The notes below the pieces were generated by a model, which saw only the letters and a list, made by a program, of their open reading frames with translations, had not been told where the DNA came from and searched no databases. A DNA stretch of 64,000 bases, taken from Streptomyces sp. MP131-18 (GTDB lineage Bacteria > Actinomycetota > Actinomycetes > Streptomycetales > Streptomycetaceae). Shown one piece after another: positions 44,656-53,455 of this stretch (position 1 is the stretch's first letter; each line of letters starts with the position of its first letter). A program made the translations under genes and the position numbers. The stretch spans positions 7,331,012 to 7,395,011 of the forward strand of contig NZ_LZNS01000001.1 in NCBI RefSeq assembly GCF_001984575.1, read 5' to 3'.

Positions 44656-45333
44656 TCAGTGCGGTGTTTCGCCGTTCTCCGCGGTGGCGAGCTGCGAAAT
44701 GAGAGCCTGTCTCGCCCGTGCGACCCGGGATCTCACGGTGCCGATCGGGCAGCCGCTCGCCGCCGCGGCCTCGGCGTAGGGCATTCCCAGGATCTGAGTG
44801 AGCTTGAACGCCATTGCGCGGTCGGAAGGGAGCCGGGCGAGAAGTTCGTTCAGCGCGACGCCCTCCTCGAATCCCGGTATGTTTCCGTGCTGTTTGCTTT
44901 CGACCGCGGACATCCAGTCGGCCGTTTCGGCGAGCCGCGGCCTTGAGCGCTCGTACCTGATGCGGTCGATCAGGGCCCGCCTGGCGATGGACAGCAGCCA
45001 GGTGCGGGCCGAGGAGCGGCCCTCGAAGGACGGCAGACTCCGCAGGGCGCGCAGCAGCGTGTCCTGCGTCAGGTCCTCCGCGCCCTGCGGGTCGCCGCTG
45101 AGCCGGATGAGGTAGCGGTGGAGGTCGCCGCGCACGGCGCGGACGAAGAGTTCAGCGGCGCGCGGGTCGCCGCCGCGCGCCGCCAGGGCCCAGGCGGTCA
45201 CCGTAGCGTCGTCGGGGCGGCCGGCCGGCCGCCCGCCCGGGGAGAGGCGGCGGTCGTCGGTTCCCGGCCGTCGGCCGTGGTTGCCGGAGGGGTCCGGCTC
45301 GCCGCGGGGTACGGCAGCAAGGGTGGGGGTCAC
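44656..45333 (-). CDS. ECF-type RNA polymerase sigma factor
   Basis: 225 residues from a GTG with AAAGG 5 bases upstream. Sigma-2: GDLHRYLIRLSGDPQGAEDLTQDTLLRAL and ARTWLLSIARRALIDRIRYE; sigma-4: LLARLPSDRAMAFKLTQILG and PYAEAAAASGCPIGTVRSRVARAR. Directs RNA polymerase to a small set of promoters. The first 50 residues are an unstructured extension. A membrane-protein gene lies upstream in the same direction, but no obvious anti-sigma factor with a zinc-binding domain is present, so the signal is unknown. Confidence 0.93.
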   Translation of the reverse strand: MTPTLAAVPRGEPDPSGNHGRRPGTDDRRLSPGGRPAGRPDDATVTAWALAARGGDPRAAELFVRAVRGDLHRYLIRLSGDPQGAEDLTQDTLLRALRSLPSFEGRSSARTWLLSIARRALIDRIRYERSRPRLAETADWMSAVESKQHGNIPGFEEGVALNELLARLPSDRAMAFKLTQILGMPYAEAAAASGCPIGTVRSRVARARQALISQLATAENGETPH

Positions 45334-45435
45334 AGTCCAGTCGCCTTTCGCGTGAACCGCGCCGTTCCAGCTCAGGGGCACGGTGGGGAAGGGAGGCCGG
45401 GACTGCCGGAGTTCGGGGGCGGGGGACCGCCCAGG

Positions 45436-46206
45436 TCAGGCGGGGGAGACCCGGCCGTGGCGCCGTGCTGCCGCGAGGGCAGCGGCGGGCGCGGGCGGGC
45501 CGCGGGACCCGGTGCGCCGCACGAGCAGCAGCTGCCGCAGCACCCTGCTGCCGTCCGGGCCCGGCACCGCCCGCCCGCCGGGCGCCGGTGCAGGGCTCGG
45601 CGCGGACCGCGGGACGGGCACCAGAACCCGCAGGACGGCCCATCGCAGGAGCGCGAAGACGGCGCGCTCCCCGGACCACAGCCACCCCGCGCTCAGCAGG
45701 GCCACGGCCAGATGGGCGGCGATCATGCCGGCCGTTCCGCCCGGCAGGCTGTGCGCGGCCTCGGCCACTGACGCTCCTGGACCACCGCCGGAGCCCGGCG
45801 GGTGGCCGTGCGCCAGATGCGACGTCAGACCTGCGTCGTGTACCACGCGCAACGCTTCGCTGTGGCTAAGGGCGTGGGCCTCGGCCGGGCACAGCACCCG
45901 CTCCGCCATCCACTGCGCGGAGGAACTCCTGGCGGTGGGCGGCGGCTCGGCCCGCAGCTGGCCGAAGGAGAAGAGCACGTGCAGCAGCGCCTGTGTGGCG
46001 AGCGCCGCCGTGATCACCGCGGCGCGTCCGCGCTCGCGGCCCGTGAAAGCGAGAGCACCCGCCCAGATTCCGAGGAATGCCACGGCAAAGACCCAGTGCG
46101 GGACCGGAGTTCCGGACATCATCTCGTGGCCGGAAACGGCGAGCACCACGCAGAGCCCCGAAAATACGGCTGCCCGCGCGACTCGCAACACCCGGCCCGC
46201 TTCCAT
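45436..46206 (-). CDS. Multi-pass membrane protein with His-rich loop, beside ECF sigma gene
   Basis: 256 residues. Four or five hydrophobic segments: about 10-30, 35-55, 62-85 (VITAALATQALLHVLFSFGQ) and two around 165-205. An exposed loop (about 95-150) contains MAERVLCPAEAHALSHSEAL and HLAHGHPPG with many His residues, which could bind a metal. The C-terminus is basic and Pro-rich. Similar proteins sit beside copper-related genes in Streptomyces, so metal sensing with the downstream sigma factor is possible but unproven. Confidence 0.7.
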   Translation of the reverse strand: MEAGRVLRVARAAVFSGLCVVLAVSGHEMMSGTPVPHWVFAVAFLGIWAGALAFTGRERGRAAVITAALATQALLHVLFSFGQLRAEPPPTARSSSAQWMAERVLCPAEAHALSHSEALRVVHDAGLTSHLAHGHPPGSGGGPGASVAEAAHSLPGGTAGMIAAHLAVALLSAGWLWSGERAVFALLRWAVLRVLVPVPRSAPSPAPAPGGRAVPGPDGSRVLRQLLLVRRTGSRGPPAPAAALAAARRHGRVSPA

Positions 46207-46491
46207 GACCCAACCATGGTGACACCGCCCGGTCCGGGTGACGATATGCCAGGCAGCACTTTCCTCGGGGGAAAACAAATGTCCCGGCCGGGGAACCGGT
46301 TCGGCATGCCGTACGACTTCTCAAGTGAATGGGTGCTGTGTCCCCCGGTCGAGCGGCCCCAACTTCCGCGGTGCGGCGGGAACTCAGCGCTGCTCCACGC
46401 CGACAGAAAGAGGTGGACGATACCGCGCCGACGGCCGGAACCTTACCGCCCGCACAGGGTGGCCACCCCCGGAATCGAGGTTTCTGTATCC

Positions 46492-47256
46492 ATGCATTGG
46501 TACGAGGATGACGGTTTTTGGGTCGATTTCGCCGACGTCATGTTCTCCGAGGCGCGGCGCCGGGCGACCGCCGACCTCATCGAACGTTCCCCGCTGCTGG
46601 ACTTCCCCGCCGGCACGCGCGTACTCGACCTGTGCTGCGGTCCCGGCCTCTACGTGGTGCCGCTGGCCCGCCGCGGCTGCGCCGTGACCGGCGTCGACCT
46701 CAGCCCCGCCATGCTGGAACGGGCCCGCGCCGCCTGCGCGGCGGCGGGTGTTGACGCGCGGCTGGTCCGCGGCGACATGCTGACGCACGTCGAGCCGGAG
46801 ACCTACGACGTGGTGCTCAACGTCTTCACGTCCTTCGGCTACTTCGCCCGCGAGGAGGACAACCTTCGGGTCCTGCGGAACGCCTACGACTCCCTGGTCC
46901 CCGGCGGCCGGCTGCTGATCGACATGATGGGCAAGGAGGTGCTGGCCGGCTGGATCGGGCGGCCCCAGGTCGTCGAGGCGGGCGACGCCTACGTGGTCCA
47001 GCGGGACACCATCCTGGACGACTGGACGCGCCTGCGCACCGACTGGACCCTCGTCCGCGGCGGGATCGCCCGCGAGGCGTCGATCACCTCCGCCCTGTAC
47101 AGCGCGGCCGAACTGCGGGCCCTGTTCCACCGGGCCGGATTCACCGACGTCGAGGCTTACGGGGACTTCGACAAGGTGCCCTACGACAACCACGCGAAGC
47201 GCCTCATCGTGCGCGGCACCCGCCCCGCCGCCGCGGGCGCGCGGGCCGGGCAGTGA
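46492..47256 (+). CDS. Class I SAM-dependent methyltransferase (first gene of a three-gene operon)
   Basis: 254 residues. Motif I VLDLCCGPGLYVVPLARRG, post I VTGVDLSPAML, motif II YDVVLNVFTSFGYF. FTSFGYF and the C-terminal ALYSAAELRALFHRAGF are typical of small-molecule N- or O-methyltransferases. ATG at 46492 with GAGG 11 bases upstream, a rather long spacing. The ATP-grasp gene follows after 13 bases, so the methyl group is probably added to the same product. Substrate unknown. Confidence 0.86.
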   Translation: MHWYEDDGFWVDFADVMFSEARRRATADLIERSPLLDFPAGTRVLDLCCGPGLYVVPLARRGCAVTGVDLSPAMLERARAACAAAGVDARLVRGDMLTHVEPETYDVVLNVFTSFGYFAREEDNLRVLRNAYDSLVPGGRLLIDMMGKEVLAGWIGRPQVVEAGDAYVVQRDTILDDWTRLRTDWTLVRGGIAREASITSALYSAAELRALFHRAGFTDVEAYGDFDKVPYDNHAKRLIVRGTRPAAAGARAGQ

Positions 47257-47269
47257 GGGGAGGGTCCCG

Positions 47270-48496
47270 ATGACCATTGCCGCCCTGGAGGCGCTGACCT
47301 TCGGCCTCGACCGGATGGCCGCCGCGGCGGCCGGTGCCGGGCACCGGCTGTGCCTGCTGACCGGGAACCGGGCCGTCTACCGCCACGAGCTGGCGCGGCT
47401 CGCCCCCGAGGCGCCGCTGGACATCGTCGACGTCGACACCCACGACAAGGCCGCCTGCCGGGCCGCACTGGCCGCCCTGCCCGGTCTGAGCGGCCTGATC
47501 AACTCCACCGACACCTGGAGCGTCCCCGCCGCCGAACTCGCCGCGGAACTCGGTCTGCCCGGCCCCGACCCGGACTCGGTGCGCGTGCTGCGCGACAAGC
47601 TCCGCGTGCGCAACCTGCTGCACGAGCGGGGCGCGGGCCGGGCGCGGGCGCACGCTGTCGTTCCCGGTCCGGGGACCGCCGCCGACGTCCTGCGGGAGGT
47701 CGGCCTGCCCGCGGTGCTGAAGGACTCCGCCGGCACCTCGTCCCGCAACGTCTGGCTGGTGCGCGACGAGCAGCAGCTGGCCGCGGCACTCGCCGAGGCG
47801 GGCGAGCGCCCGTTCCTCGGCGGCCTGTTCGCCGAGCCGTTCTTCGCGGGACCCGTGTACAGCGCGGAGACCCTCAGCTGGGCGGGCCGCACCAGGCTGC
47901 TCGGGGTGCTCAGCCGCCAGATGTCGCCCGAGCCGTACGTCCGCGAGGAGGCGTCCGCGTTCCCCGTCGGCCTCCCCGGTGCGCAGGCGCGGCGGATCGA
48001 GACGTGGGCGGACCACACGCTGCGGGCCGCGGGTCACCTCGCGGGCTTCGCGCACGTCGAGTTCGTGCTGACCGAGGACGGCCCCGAACTGGTGGAGATC
48101 AACCGCCGCATCGGCGGCGCGCTGGTCGGCGAGGCCCTGTGCCTCTCCTTCGGCGTCAACGTTTACGAGGCCATGATCGATACGGCGCTCGGCCGCAGGC
48201 CGGCCCTGCTCGACGGCCCGGAGGCCGCCGGTCCCGCCACCGGCTTCGTGCTCAAGTACCCCGCGTCGACAGGTACGTTGACCGGGTGGTCCGGTCTCGG
48301 CGGCCTGCACGCGTTTCCCGGCTCTCCCCGGTGGTACCCGACGATGGCGCCCGGGGACCGCGTGGAGCATCTGACCGACCAGCGCGGGTGCAGCGGCATC
48401 CTCCTCGCCGAGGGCGCGACCGCCGAACTCGCCTTGCACCGCGCGCTCAGTGCCGCGGGCAGCATCACGCCCCTGATCGCGGACGCCGCGGCGTGA
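47270..48496 (+). CDS. ATP-grasp carboxylate-amine ligase
   Basis: 408 residues. N-terminal Rossmann-like preATP-grasp domain (1-105), then an ATP-grasp fold: PAVLKDSAGTSSRNVWLV is the Lys and glycine-rich loop that grips ATP, and GPELVEINRRIGGAL the metal-binding Glu and Asn. It joins a carboxylate to an amine through an acyl phosphate. Enzymes of this type make dipeptides, aminoacyl conjugates and peptide antibiotics. The sulfotransferase gene begins at or soon after its stop. Likely role: build the scaffold that the flanking enzymes methylate and sulfate. Confidence 0.88.
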   Translation: MTIAALEALTFGLDRMAAAAAGAGHRLCLLTGNRAVYRHELARLAPEAPLDIVDVDTHDKAACRAALAALPGLSGLINSTDTWSVPAAELAAELGLPGPDPDSVRVLRDKLRVRNLLHERGAGRARAHAVVPGPGTAADVLREVGLPAVLKDSAGTSSRNVWLVRDEQQLAAALAEAGERPFLGGLFAEPFFAGPVYSAETLSWAGRTRLLGVLSRQMSPEPYVREEASAFPVGLPGAQARRIETWADHTLRAAGHLAGFAHVEFVLTEDGPELVEINRRIGGALVGEALCLSFGVNVYEAMIDTALGRRPALLDGPEAAGPATGFVLKYPASTGTLTGWSGLGGLHAFPGSPRWYPTMAPGDRVEHLTDQRGCSGILLAEGATAELALHRALSAAGSITPLIADAAA

Positions 48497-48579
48497 CCGC
48501 CCCGAGCGCCCCGAGCGCACCGGGCCCGGCCCCGCGCCCGGCACGGCGCCCGATCCCGTCTCCCGAGGAGGACCACCAG

Positions 48580-49635
48580 GTGGAGAGCGTGACCTTCGTC
48601 GTCGGCACCGGGCGCAGCGGGTCGACGGCCCTGTCCGCCATTCTGCGGGCCCACCCGCACGTGCTCAGCCTCAACGAACTGTTCGCCTCCCTCATGTCGC
48701 CGGAACGGGCCTTCCCGGCCGAGCCCGTCACCGGCGAGGAGTTCTGGCGGCTGCTGTCGCGCCCCAACCGCACCTTCGACGCGCTCGTCCGAAGCGGCGT
48801 GCCGATGGGGGAGTTCCTCTACCCGCGCCGTCCGGGACGGTACTCGGCGGACGGCACCGGCATCCCGCTGCTGTGCATGATGGTCCTCCCGCACCTCACC
48901 GACGACCCCGACGGACTGCTCGACGAGTTGGGGCCGCGGATCGTCCCCTGGCCGCGGCGGCCCGCCGCCGGGCACTTCGCCGCGTTCTTCCGGCTGCTGC
49001 GGGACCGTTTCGGCAGGCGGGCCGTGGTGGAGCGTTCCGGCTACTCGCTGCGCTGGGTGCCACACCTCCACCGGGCCTTCCCCCGGGCGCGGTTCGTCCA
49101 CCTGCACCGGAACGGGCCCGACTGCGCCGTCTCGATGAGCCGCCATATCGGCTACCGCAAGATCATGCTGGTGACCGAGGCGCTCGGCATCGCCGGTGTC
49201 GCCAGCTCGTCCCAGCTGACGGAACGTCACCTGGCCGCTCTGCCACCGCGGTTGGCCGGGCTGTTCGCCGACCGCTTCGACCCGGCCCTCGTCCTCGACG
49301 CCGACCTGCCGCTCGTCCGCTTCGCCACCCTGTGGTCCCAGATGATCGACGAGGGCGTCGCCGCTCTCGCCGACATCCCCGCGGACCGGCGCACCTCGTT
49401 GTCCTACGAACGGCTCCTGGCGGACCCCGACCGCGAACTCGCCCGGCTCGCCGCCTTCGCCGGCCTCGACGTGCCGCCCGGCTGGCCGGCGGCCGCGCGC
49501 GGCATCCTCGATCCGGCCCGCCGCGACCTCGCGGGCCGCCTCACCCCGCGGGAACGGGCGGAGCTCGACGCCGCCTGCGCACCCGGCGCCCGGGCCCTGG
49601 CCCTGGCCCTGGCGTCAGGGAACGGCGCGGACTGA
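48580..49635 (+). CDS. Sulfotransferase
   Basis: 351 residues. FVVGTGRSGSTALSAILRAHP is the PAPS 5'-phosphosulfate loop and RARFVHLHRNGPDCAVSMSRH the 3'-phosphate site. RTSLSYERLLADPDRELARL is the C-terminal signature of the family. GTG at 48580 is chosen because GAGGAGGA lies 7 bases upstream and the core strand starts right after it; a GTG at 48493 overlapping the ATP-grasp stop would add a 29-residue Pro/Ala tail. Transfers sulfate to the operon's product. Confidence 0.85.
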   Translation: MESVTFVVGTGRSGSTALSAILRAHPHVLSLNELFASLMSPERAFPAEPVTGEEFWRLLSRPNRTFDALVRSGVPMGEFLYPRRPGRYSADGTGIPLLCMMVLPHLTDDPDGLLDELGPRIVPWPRRPAAGHFAAFFRLLRDRFGRRAVVERSGYSLRWVPHLHRAFPRARFVHLHRNGPDCAVSMSRHIGYRKIMLVTEALGIAGVASSSQLTERHLAALPPRLAGLFADRFDPALVLDADLPLVRFATLWSQMIDEGVAALADIPADRRTSLSYERLLADPDRELARLAAFAGLDVPPGWPAAARGILDPARRDLAGRLTPRERAELDAACAPGARALALALASGNGAD

Positions 49636-49670
49636 GGCCCGCCGCCCGCTCCGCCACCGCCCCGGCGCTG

Positions 49671-49847
49671 CCCGGTCCGTACACCAAGGCGGACAGCGGC
49701 GTCACCGGGCCCGGCGGGCAGGACGTGGTCGGGGACGGCGCCGGGGACTGGCTGGTGTTCCACGGCGTGCTGAGCCAGGAGCCGCTGGTGCACGGCATGT
49801 ACGTGGCACCGCTGCACTGGGCGGGGGCCGTGCCCTCCGTCGGCTGA
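49671..49847 (+). pseudogene. C-terminal fragment of a GH43-type glycosidase
   Basis: 58 codons ending in TGA read GPYTKADSGVTGPGGQDVV, DWLVFHGVLSQ and HGMYVAPLHW, which is the last beta-propeller blade of secreted GH43 arabinanase/xylosidase-type enzymes. No start codon, signal peptide or catalytic blades precede it; the sulfotransferase gene ends just upstream. It is a remnant left by a deletion or insertion. The arabinan-related sialidase-fold gene lies next to it on the other strand. Confidence 0.7.
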
Positions 49848-49864
49848 CCGGCTGACCGGCTGAC
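49841..49864. repeat. Three tandem copies of CGGCTGAC
   Basis: Exact 8-bp units at 49841, 49849 and 49857. The first contains the stop codon of the GH43 remnant. Confidence 0.6.
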
Positions 49865-49870
49865 CGGCCG

Positions 49871-49901
49871 CCGGGCACGCGGCCGTGCGCCGCGTGCCCG
49901 G
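49871..49901. terminator. Terminator of the sialidase-fold gene
   Basis: CCGGGCACGCGG pairs perfectly with 49890-49901 over a 7-nt loop, 11 bases past the minus-strand stop at 49913. Confidence 0.75.
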
Positions 49902-49912
49902 CCCGTTCCCGG

Positions 49913-51094
49913 TCAGGGGCCGATCGGCCCGGTGGCGTAGTACGGCTTGCAGACGTCGCCGTCCCAGTCGGTCGCGATCTGGAGTACCCGGCTGCCGTCC
50001 GCGGAAGGCAGCAGCGGGGAGCTGTAGTTGGGGCAGAAGTTCGGCTCGGCGCCCGGCACCTGGACCGGCGCGGCGAAGTCCTGCCAGGGCCCCTCGCCGT
50101 TCGCGGAGTTCACCAGCACCGTGGCGCCGTTCCCCGCCGCCGTGCTGCCGTCCCGGTTCAGCAGCATCTGACCGACCAGCAGAATCCGCCCGTCACCGCC
50201 GCCGTCGGGCGAGGGCGCCCACGCGATCGTGGGCGTGGCGCGGAAGTACCTGCCGTCCGCCGTCTCCGGCCGGAAGCCCAGGTGGGCCGGATCGCCCCAG
50301 TCCCAGCCGTCGGCCGAGGTCCGGTAGTGCACCACGCACTGGTACTGGCCGCCCGGGTTGCAGATCTCGTAGCTCATGAAGTAGGTGCCGTTGGGCAGTT
50401 GCCGCACCATCGGCATGCCGGGGCGGTCGGGCTGCCACGTGCCGGCCACGGTGTCGTGGTGGCCGCTCCACGTCACGCCGTCGTAGGAGCGGGCGGCGGC
50501 CAGCTTCTGGCTGTGCCCCGGGTCGGTCTCGTCGGCGTAGTGGCAGACCAGCGCGCCGTCCGACGCGATGGAGAACTCCGGCTCCCACAGGCCGCCGGTG
50601 CCGTTCGCCGTGGCGCACGAGGAGAGGTAGGACCAGGTGCGGCCGACGTCGTTGCTGCGCCAGATCCGCAGGCTCATGCGGCGGTCCGTCTCGTCCTGCC
50701 CGGCGGACGAGGCCCACAGCAGGGTGCCCGCGGGCAGTTCCCCGACGGGGCGCGGCAGTTCGTACAGGGTCGCGCAGCACAGGCCCTGACCCCCGGCGGA
50801 GTCCGGGTCGGCGACCGCGCCGACCTGCCGGAACGTGGCGCCGTCGTCGGTGCTCTCGTGGATGGCGCCCAGGCCGTTGTTCCCGTCGAAGGTGACGACG
50901 CTCGCGAGGATGCGGCCGTTGGCCTCGCCGTTGTGTGCCAGGCGGATCACTCGCGGATACAGGCCGGTGTCGTCGCGCAGCGGGGTACCGGTGGCGGCCG
51001 GTGCGGGGGCCCCGGCCGCGGCGGCGGCCGTGAGGAGCGCGGCCACCAGGGCGCCGACGCACAGGATTGTCCGTCTCAGGTGAGTTCGGGGCAT
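49913..51094 (-). CDS. Secreted sialidase-fold glycosidase, possibly GH93 exo-arabinanase
   Basis: 393 residues. Signal peptide: LRRTILCVGALVAALLTAAAAA then APAPA. The mature part is a beta-propeller with Asp-box motifs (ESTDDGATF, RSNDVGRTW, RSYDGVTW). YPRVIRLAHNGEANGRILA near the N-terminus, and the lack of a sialidase Arg triad that I can recognise, point to GH93 exo-1,5-arabinanases rather than GH33, but this is tentative. It would cut a polysaccharide outside the cell, and the GH127 operon could use the arabinose. ATG at 51094 with GGAGGA 5 bases upstream. Confidence 0.75.
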   Translation of the reverse strand: MPRTHLRRTILCVGALVAALLTAAAAAGAPAPAATGTPLRDDTGLYPRVIRLAHNGEANGRILASVVTFDGNNGLGAIHESTDDGATFRQVGAVADPDSAGGQGLCCATLYELPRPVGELPAGTLLWASSAGQDETDRRMSLRIWRSNDVGRTWSYLSSCATANGTGGLWEPEFSIASDGALVCHYADETDPGHSQKLAAARSYDGVTWSGHHDTVAGTWQPDRPGMPMVRQLPNGTYFMSYEICNPGGQYQCVVHYRTSADGWDWGDPAHLGFRPETADGRYFRATPTIAWAPSPDGGGDGRILLVGQMLLNRDGSTAAGNGATVLVNSANGEGPWQDFAAPVQVPGAEPNFCPNYSSPLLPSADGSRVLQIATDWDGDVCKPYYATGPIGP

Positions 51095-51124
51095 GGATGT
51101 CCTCCGGTCGTGGGGGCACGGGAG

Positions 51125-51147
51125 GTGCGAAAGGTTCCGGATCGCAC
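51125..51147. promoter_or_regulatory. Possible operator upstream of the sialidase-fold gene
   Basis: GTGCGA and TCGCAC form a 6-bp inverted repeat with an 11-base gap, 30 bases upstream of the minus-strand start. The half-site spacing suits a dimeric repressor; the protein is unknown. Confidence 0.3.
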
Positions 51148-51213
51148 GTTTCCATCGATGTAAGAAGCTGGCGGCGTGCCCGTCAATGGCCGGGGAACAG
51201 TTTTCTGCGGGCC

Positions 51214-51245
51214 GCATGCGCAGCCGCCCCGGCGGCTGCGCATGC
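51214..51245. promoter_or_regulatory. Perfect 15-bp inverted repeat between divergent genes
   Basis: GCATGCGCAGCCGCC is followed after two bases by its exact complement. It lies between two divergent gene starts, so it is not a simple terminator. It could be an operator, a cruciform or a relic mobile-element end. Confidence 0.55.
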
Positions 51246-51268
51246 ACCCTTTGCCCCCGTCTGTCACG

Positions 51269-51946
51269 ATGGGGAGGATGAACGGCAAACGCGCCAGGCG
51301 GAAGGCGACCGGCGGCGGCAAGGACCGGCCGCTCACGGAGTACCACCGCAAACGCGACTTCTCGCGGACCGCGGAGCCGAGCGGCGGGGCCGCGGGCCGC
51401 GGCGGCGAGCCGCGCTTCGTCGTGCAGATCCACGACGCCAGCCGCATGCACTTCGACTTCCGTCTTGAGGCGGACGGCGTGCTCAAATCGTGGGCGGTCC
51501 CCAAGGGCCCCTCGACCGACCCGAGCGACAAGCGGCTCGCGATGCCGACCGAGGACCACCCGCTGGACTACCGGGACTTCGAGGGCGTGATCGCCGAGGG
51601 CGAGTACGGTGCCGGGTCCGTGATCATCTGGGACGAGGGCACTTACCGCCCCGACCCCGGCGGGGGCCGCGCCGGGGACGAGCCCGTCCCCGTGGCCGAG
51701 TCGCTGCGGCGCGGGCACCTCTCGTTCCGGCTGAACGGTGCGAAGCTGCGCGGCGGTTACGCCCTCACCCGCTTCCGCGACGGGGACGCGGCCGGCCGCG
51801 GCGAAGCCTGGCTGCTCGTCAAACGCGGCGAGGGCGGCGCCGCACGGGAACGGGCCCGCGGCGGCACCCCCGACCCGACCCGCGCCAGGTCAACGCGCAC
51901 CGGCCGCACCGTCGGCCAGGTGGCAGCCGACGGCCGACCGGAATAA
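51269..51946 (+). CDS. Stand-alone LigD-type 3'-phosphoesterase
   Basis: 225 residues counted from the ATG at 51269; an ATG at 51278 also fits but touches a GGGGAGG. The core is RFVVQIHDASRMHFDFRLE with its metal-binding His and Asp/Arg residues, then LKSWAVPKGPSTDP, EDHPLDYRDFEGVI and YGAGSVIIWDEGTY, the exact order of the phosphoesterase domain of bacterial DNA ligase D. It trims 3' ends in Ku-linked double-strand break repair. The polymerase and ligase domains are absent. Basic N- and C-terminal tails may bind DNA. Confidence 0.9.
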   Translation: MGRMNGKRARRKATGGGKDRPLTEYHRKRDFSRTAEPSGGAAGRGGEPRFVVQIHDASRMHFDFRLEADGVLKSWAVPKGPSTDPSDKRLAMPTEDHPLDYRDFEGVIAEGEYGAGSVIIWDEGTYRPDPGGGRAGDEPVPVAESLRRGHLSFRLNGAKLRGGYALTRFRDGDAAGRGEAWLLVKRGEGGAARERARGGTPDPTRARSTRTGRTVGQVAADGRPE

Positions 51947-51947
51947 C

Positions 51948-51971
51948 CCCCGCCGCCCGCGAACGGCGGGG
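51948..51971. terminator. Terminator after the LigD-type phosphoesterase gene
   Basis: CCCCGCCG pairs with CGGCGGGG over an 8-nt loop directly after the stop codon. Confidence 0.6.
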
Positions 51972-52144
51972 AATGGAACGCGAGACGTGCTTCTCCCTTG
52001 CGCCGTGCCCTCACAAGGCGCTTCCCGCTCTTGGAGCGTTGACGTCCGCGGCGCACCCGACCTGTGGGCAGGTCTGCCTTCTGGTCCGGAGCGTTCGCAT
52101 GCCCGCAGCGCCCTCACCGCCGGATGCGAGTGCTGGCTCGTACT

Positions 52145-53137
52145 TCAGCTACTGGCCCGCTTTACTTGCACGCCCAACTCGCTTGCCAGGGCGAGAAGCT
52201 GATTTGACGGCAGTGAACTCATGACCAGGAGATCGGCGACGAGCTGCTTGACGGCGGGCTTGGCGCGGAACATCTCCGGCAAGGTCTGGCGCACGTTCAC
52301 CAGGGCGGTCACCGCTTCGTCGACCTGCCTGCGTTGAGTGTGTGCCCTGACCAGGTCGATGCCGAAGCGTGCCTGCCGTTCCAGCGACAGGCCGGAGGGA
52401 TCAACGGCCCCCGCCGCGCGGAGGGCGATGCCCGCGTCGCCGAGGTCGACGGCCACGGTGACCTCGTGGAGGGCGACGTTGGTTGGGCCGAACTCGGTGC
52501 TGTAGTCGTTACGGCCTTCGCCGACACGTTCGGCCAGCTCCTTGGCGAGCCGCAGATGCTTGTATGCCTCCTCGGCCTGGTTCAACCGGCCGGCGGCGAG
52601 GGCACGTTGCAGTGTCAGCGCCCCGCGCAGGGCAACGGCCTCCAACTGCCCGGTTTCGGCGAGAGGTTCGAGCGCGTCGGCGGCGCTTCCGGAAACCTGG
52701 GCGGCCTGGCCGTAGTGGCGGGCGCCGATGAACACGATGGACAGGCGAAATGCTCCGGCCGCCATCAGAAGCGGGTCGAACGCCCGCTCCGCGGCGACGA
52801 CTGCGCGGTCCACGGCGATCCAGGCCGTTTCCGGTTCGCCCAGGTTTGCCAGTGCGGCGCTGCACGTGTGGTACATCGACGCCAGGAGTCGGAACAGCTC
52901 GGCGCGTTCCTGCTCCGAGGCTCCGGCGCGGGTGGCGGATTCGAGCCGCGGGACCAGGCCCTCCAGCAACTCGGCGAGGTCCGCGTAGTTGCCCTCGTGG
53001 GTCAGCGACCAGGCCCGGTCCACCCCGGCCCGCAGCGCGGGAACGTCCGGAGTTTCGGGCTGCCCGAGGATCGCCTTCAGCGAGTGGGCCGTGCTGAGTA
53101 CCAGCCGCAGCCGTGACGCGCCCGGTGCCACGACCCG
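52145..53137 (-). pseudogene. XRE/TPR-type regulator remnant without its DNA-binding domain
   Basis: About 330 codons of helical repeats (RLRLVLSTAHSLKAILG, LFRLLASMYHTCSAALANLG, LIFIG-like hairpins, ending ELGVQVKRASS). These look like the TPR-like sensor half of Streptomyces regulators that carry an XRE helix-turn-helix at the N-terminus. That domain is missing: upstream of 53138 the sequence turns into an alpha-amylase fragment on the other strand. An ATG at 53164 exists but lies in the foreign part. It could still be translated as a truncated protein, but regulator function is unlikely. Confidence 0.6.
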
Positions 53138-53422
53138 CGGATCACGGGCATGGTCGGCTGGCACAACGCGGTCGGCGACGCGGAGGTGACCGACTGGCAG
53201 TCTCCGCAGGGCAATGTCATCGGGTGCGGCCGCGGTGACGGCTTCGTCGCGATCAATAACGGTGCGGCCGCGGCCAGTTCGCAGTTCGGCACCCAGCTGC
53301 CCGACGGGACCTACTGCAATGTCCTCGACGACTGCGCGACCGAGGTGACCGTGTCCGGCGGCCTGGCGGCCCTGGACCTCCCCGCGAAGTCCGCGGTCGC
53401 CTTCGACGCCGGCACCGCCTGA
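53138..53422 (+). pseudogene. Alpha-amylase C-terminal domain fragment
   Basis: 95 codons, RITGMVGWHNAVGDAEVTDW, GRGDGFVAINNG, QLPDGTYCNVLDD and a final AVAFDAGTA, match the C-terminal beta domain of secreted Streptomyces alpha-amylases. The (beta/alpha)8 catalytic barrel, signal peptide and promoter are missing. It abuts the truncated regulator at about 53138, so a deletion or insertion fused the ends of two unrelated genes. Confidence 0.75.
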
Positions 53423-53455
53423 CCGGCGCGGAGCATCGGCCGCCGGGGGCGCGGG

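Noticed and set aside
49913..51094. A true sialidase (neuraminidase)
   Set aside because: Asp-boxes are shared by several propeller glycosidases; I could not identify the sialidase arginine triad, and context favours arabinan use.
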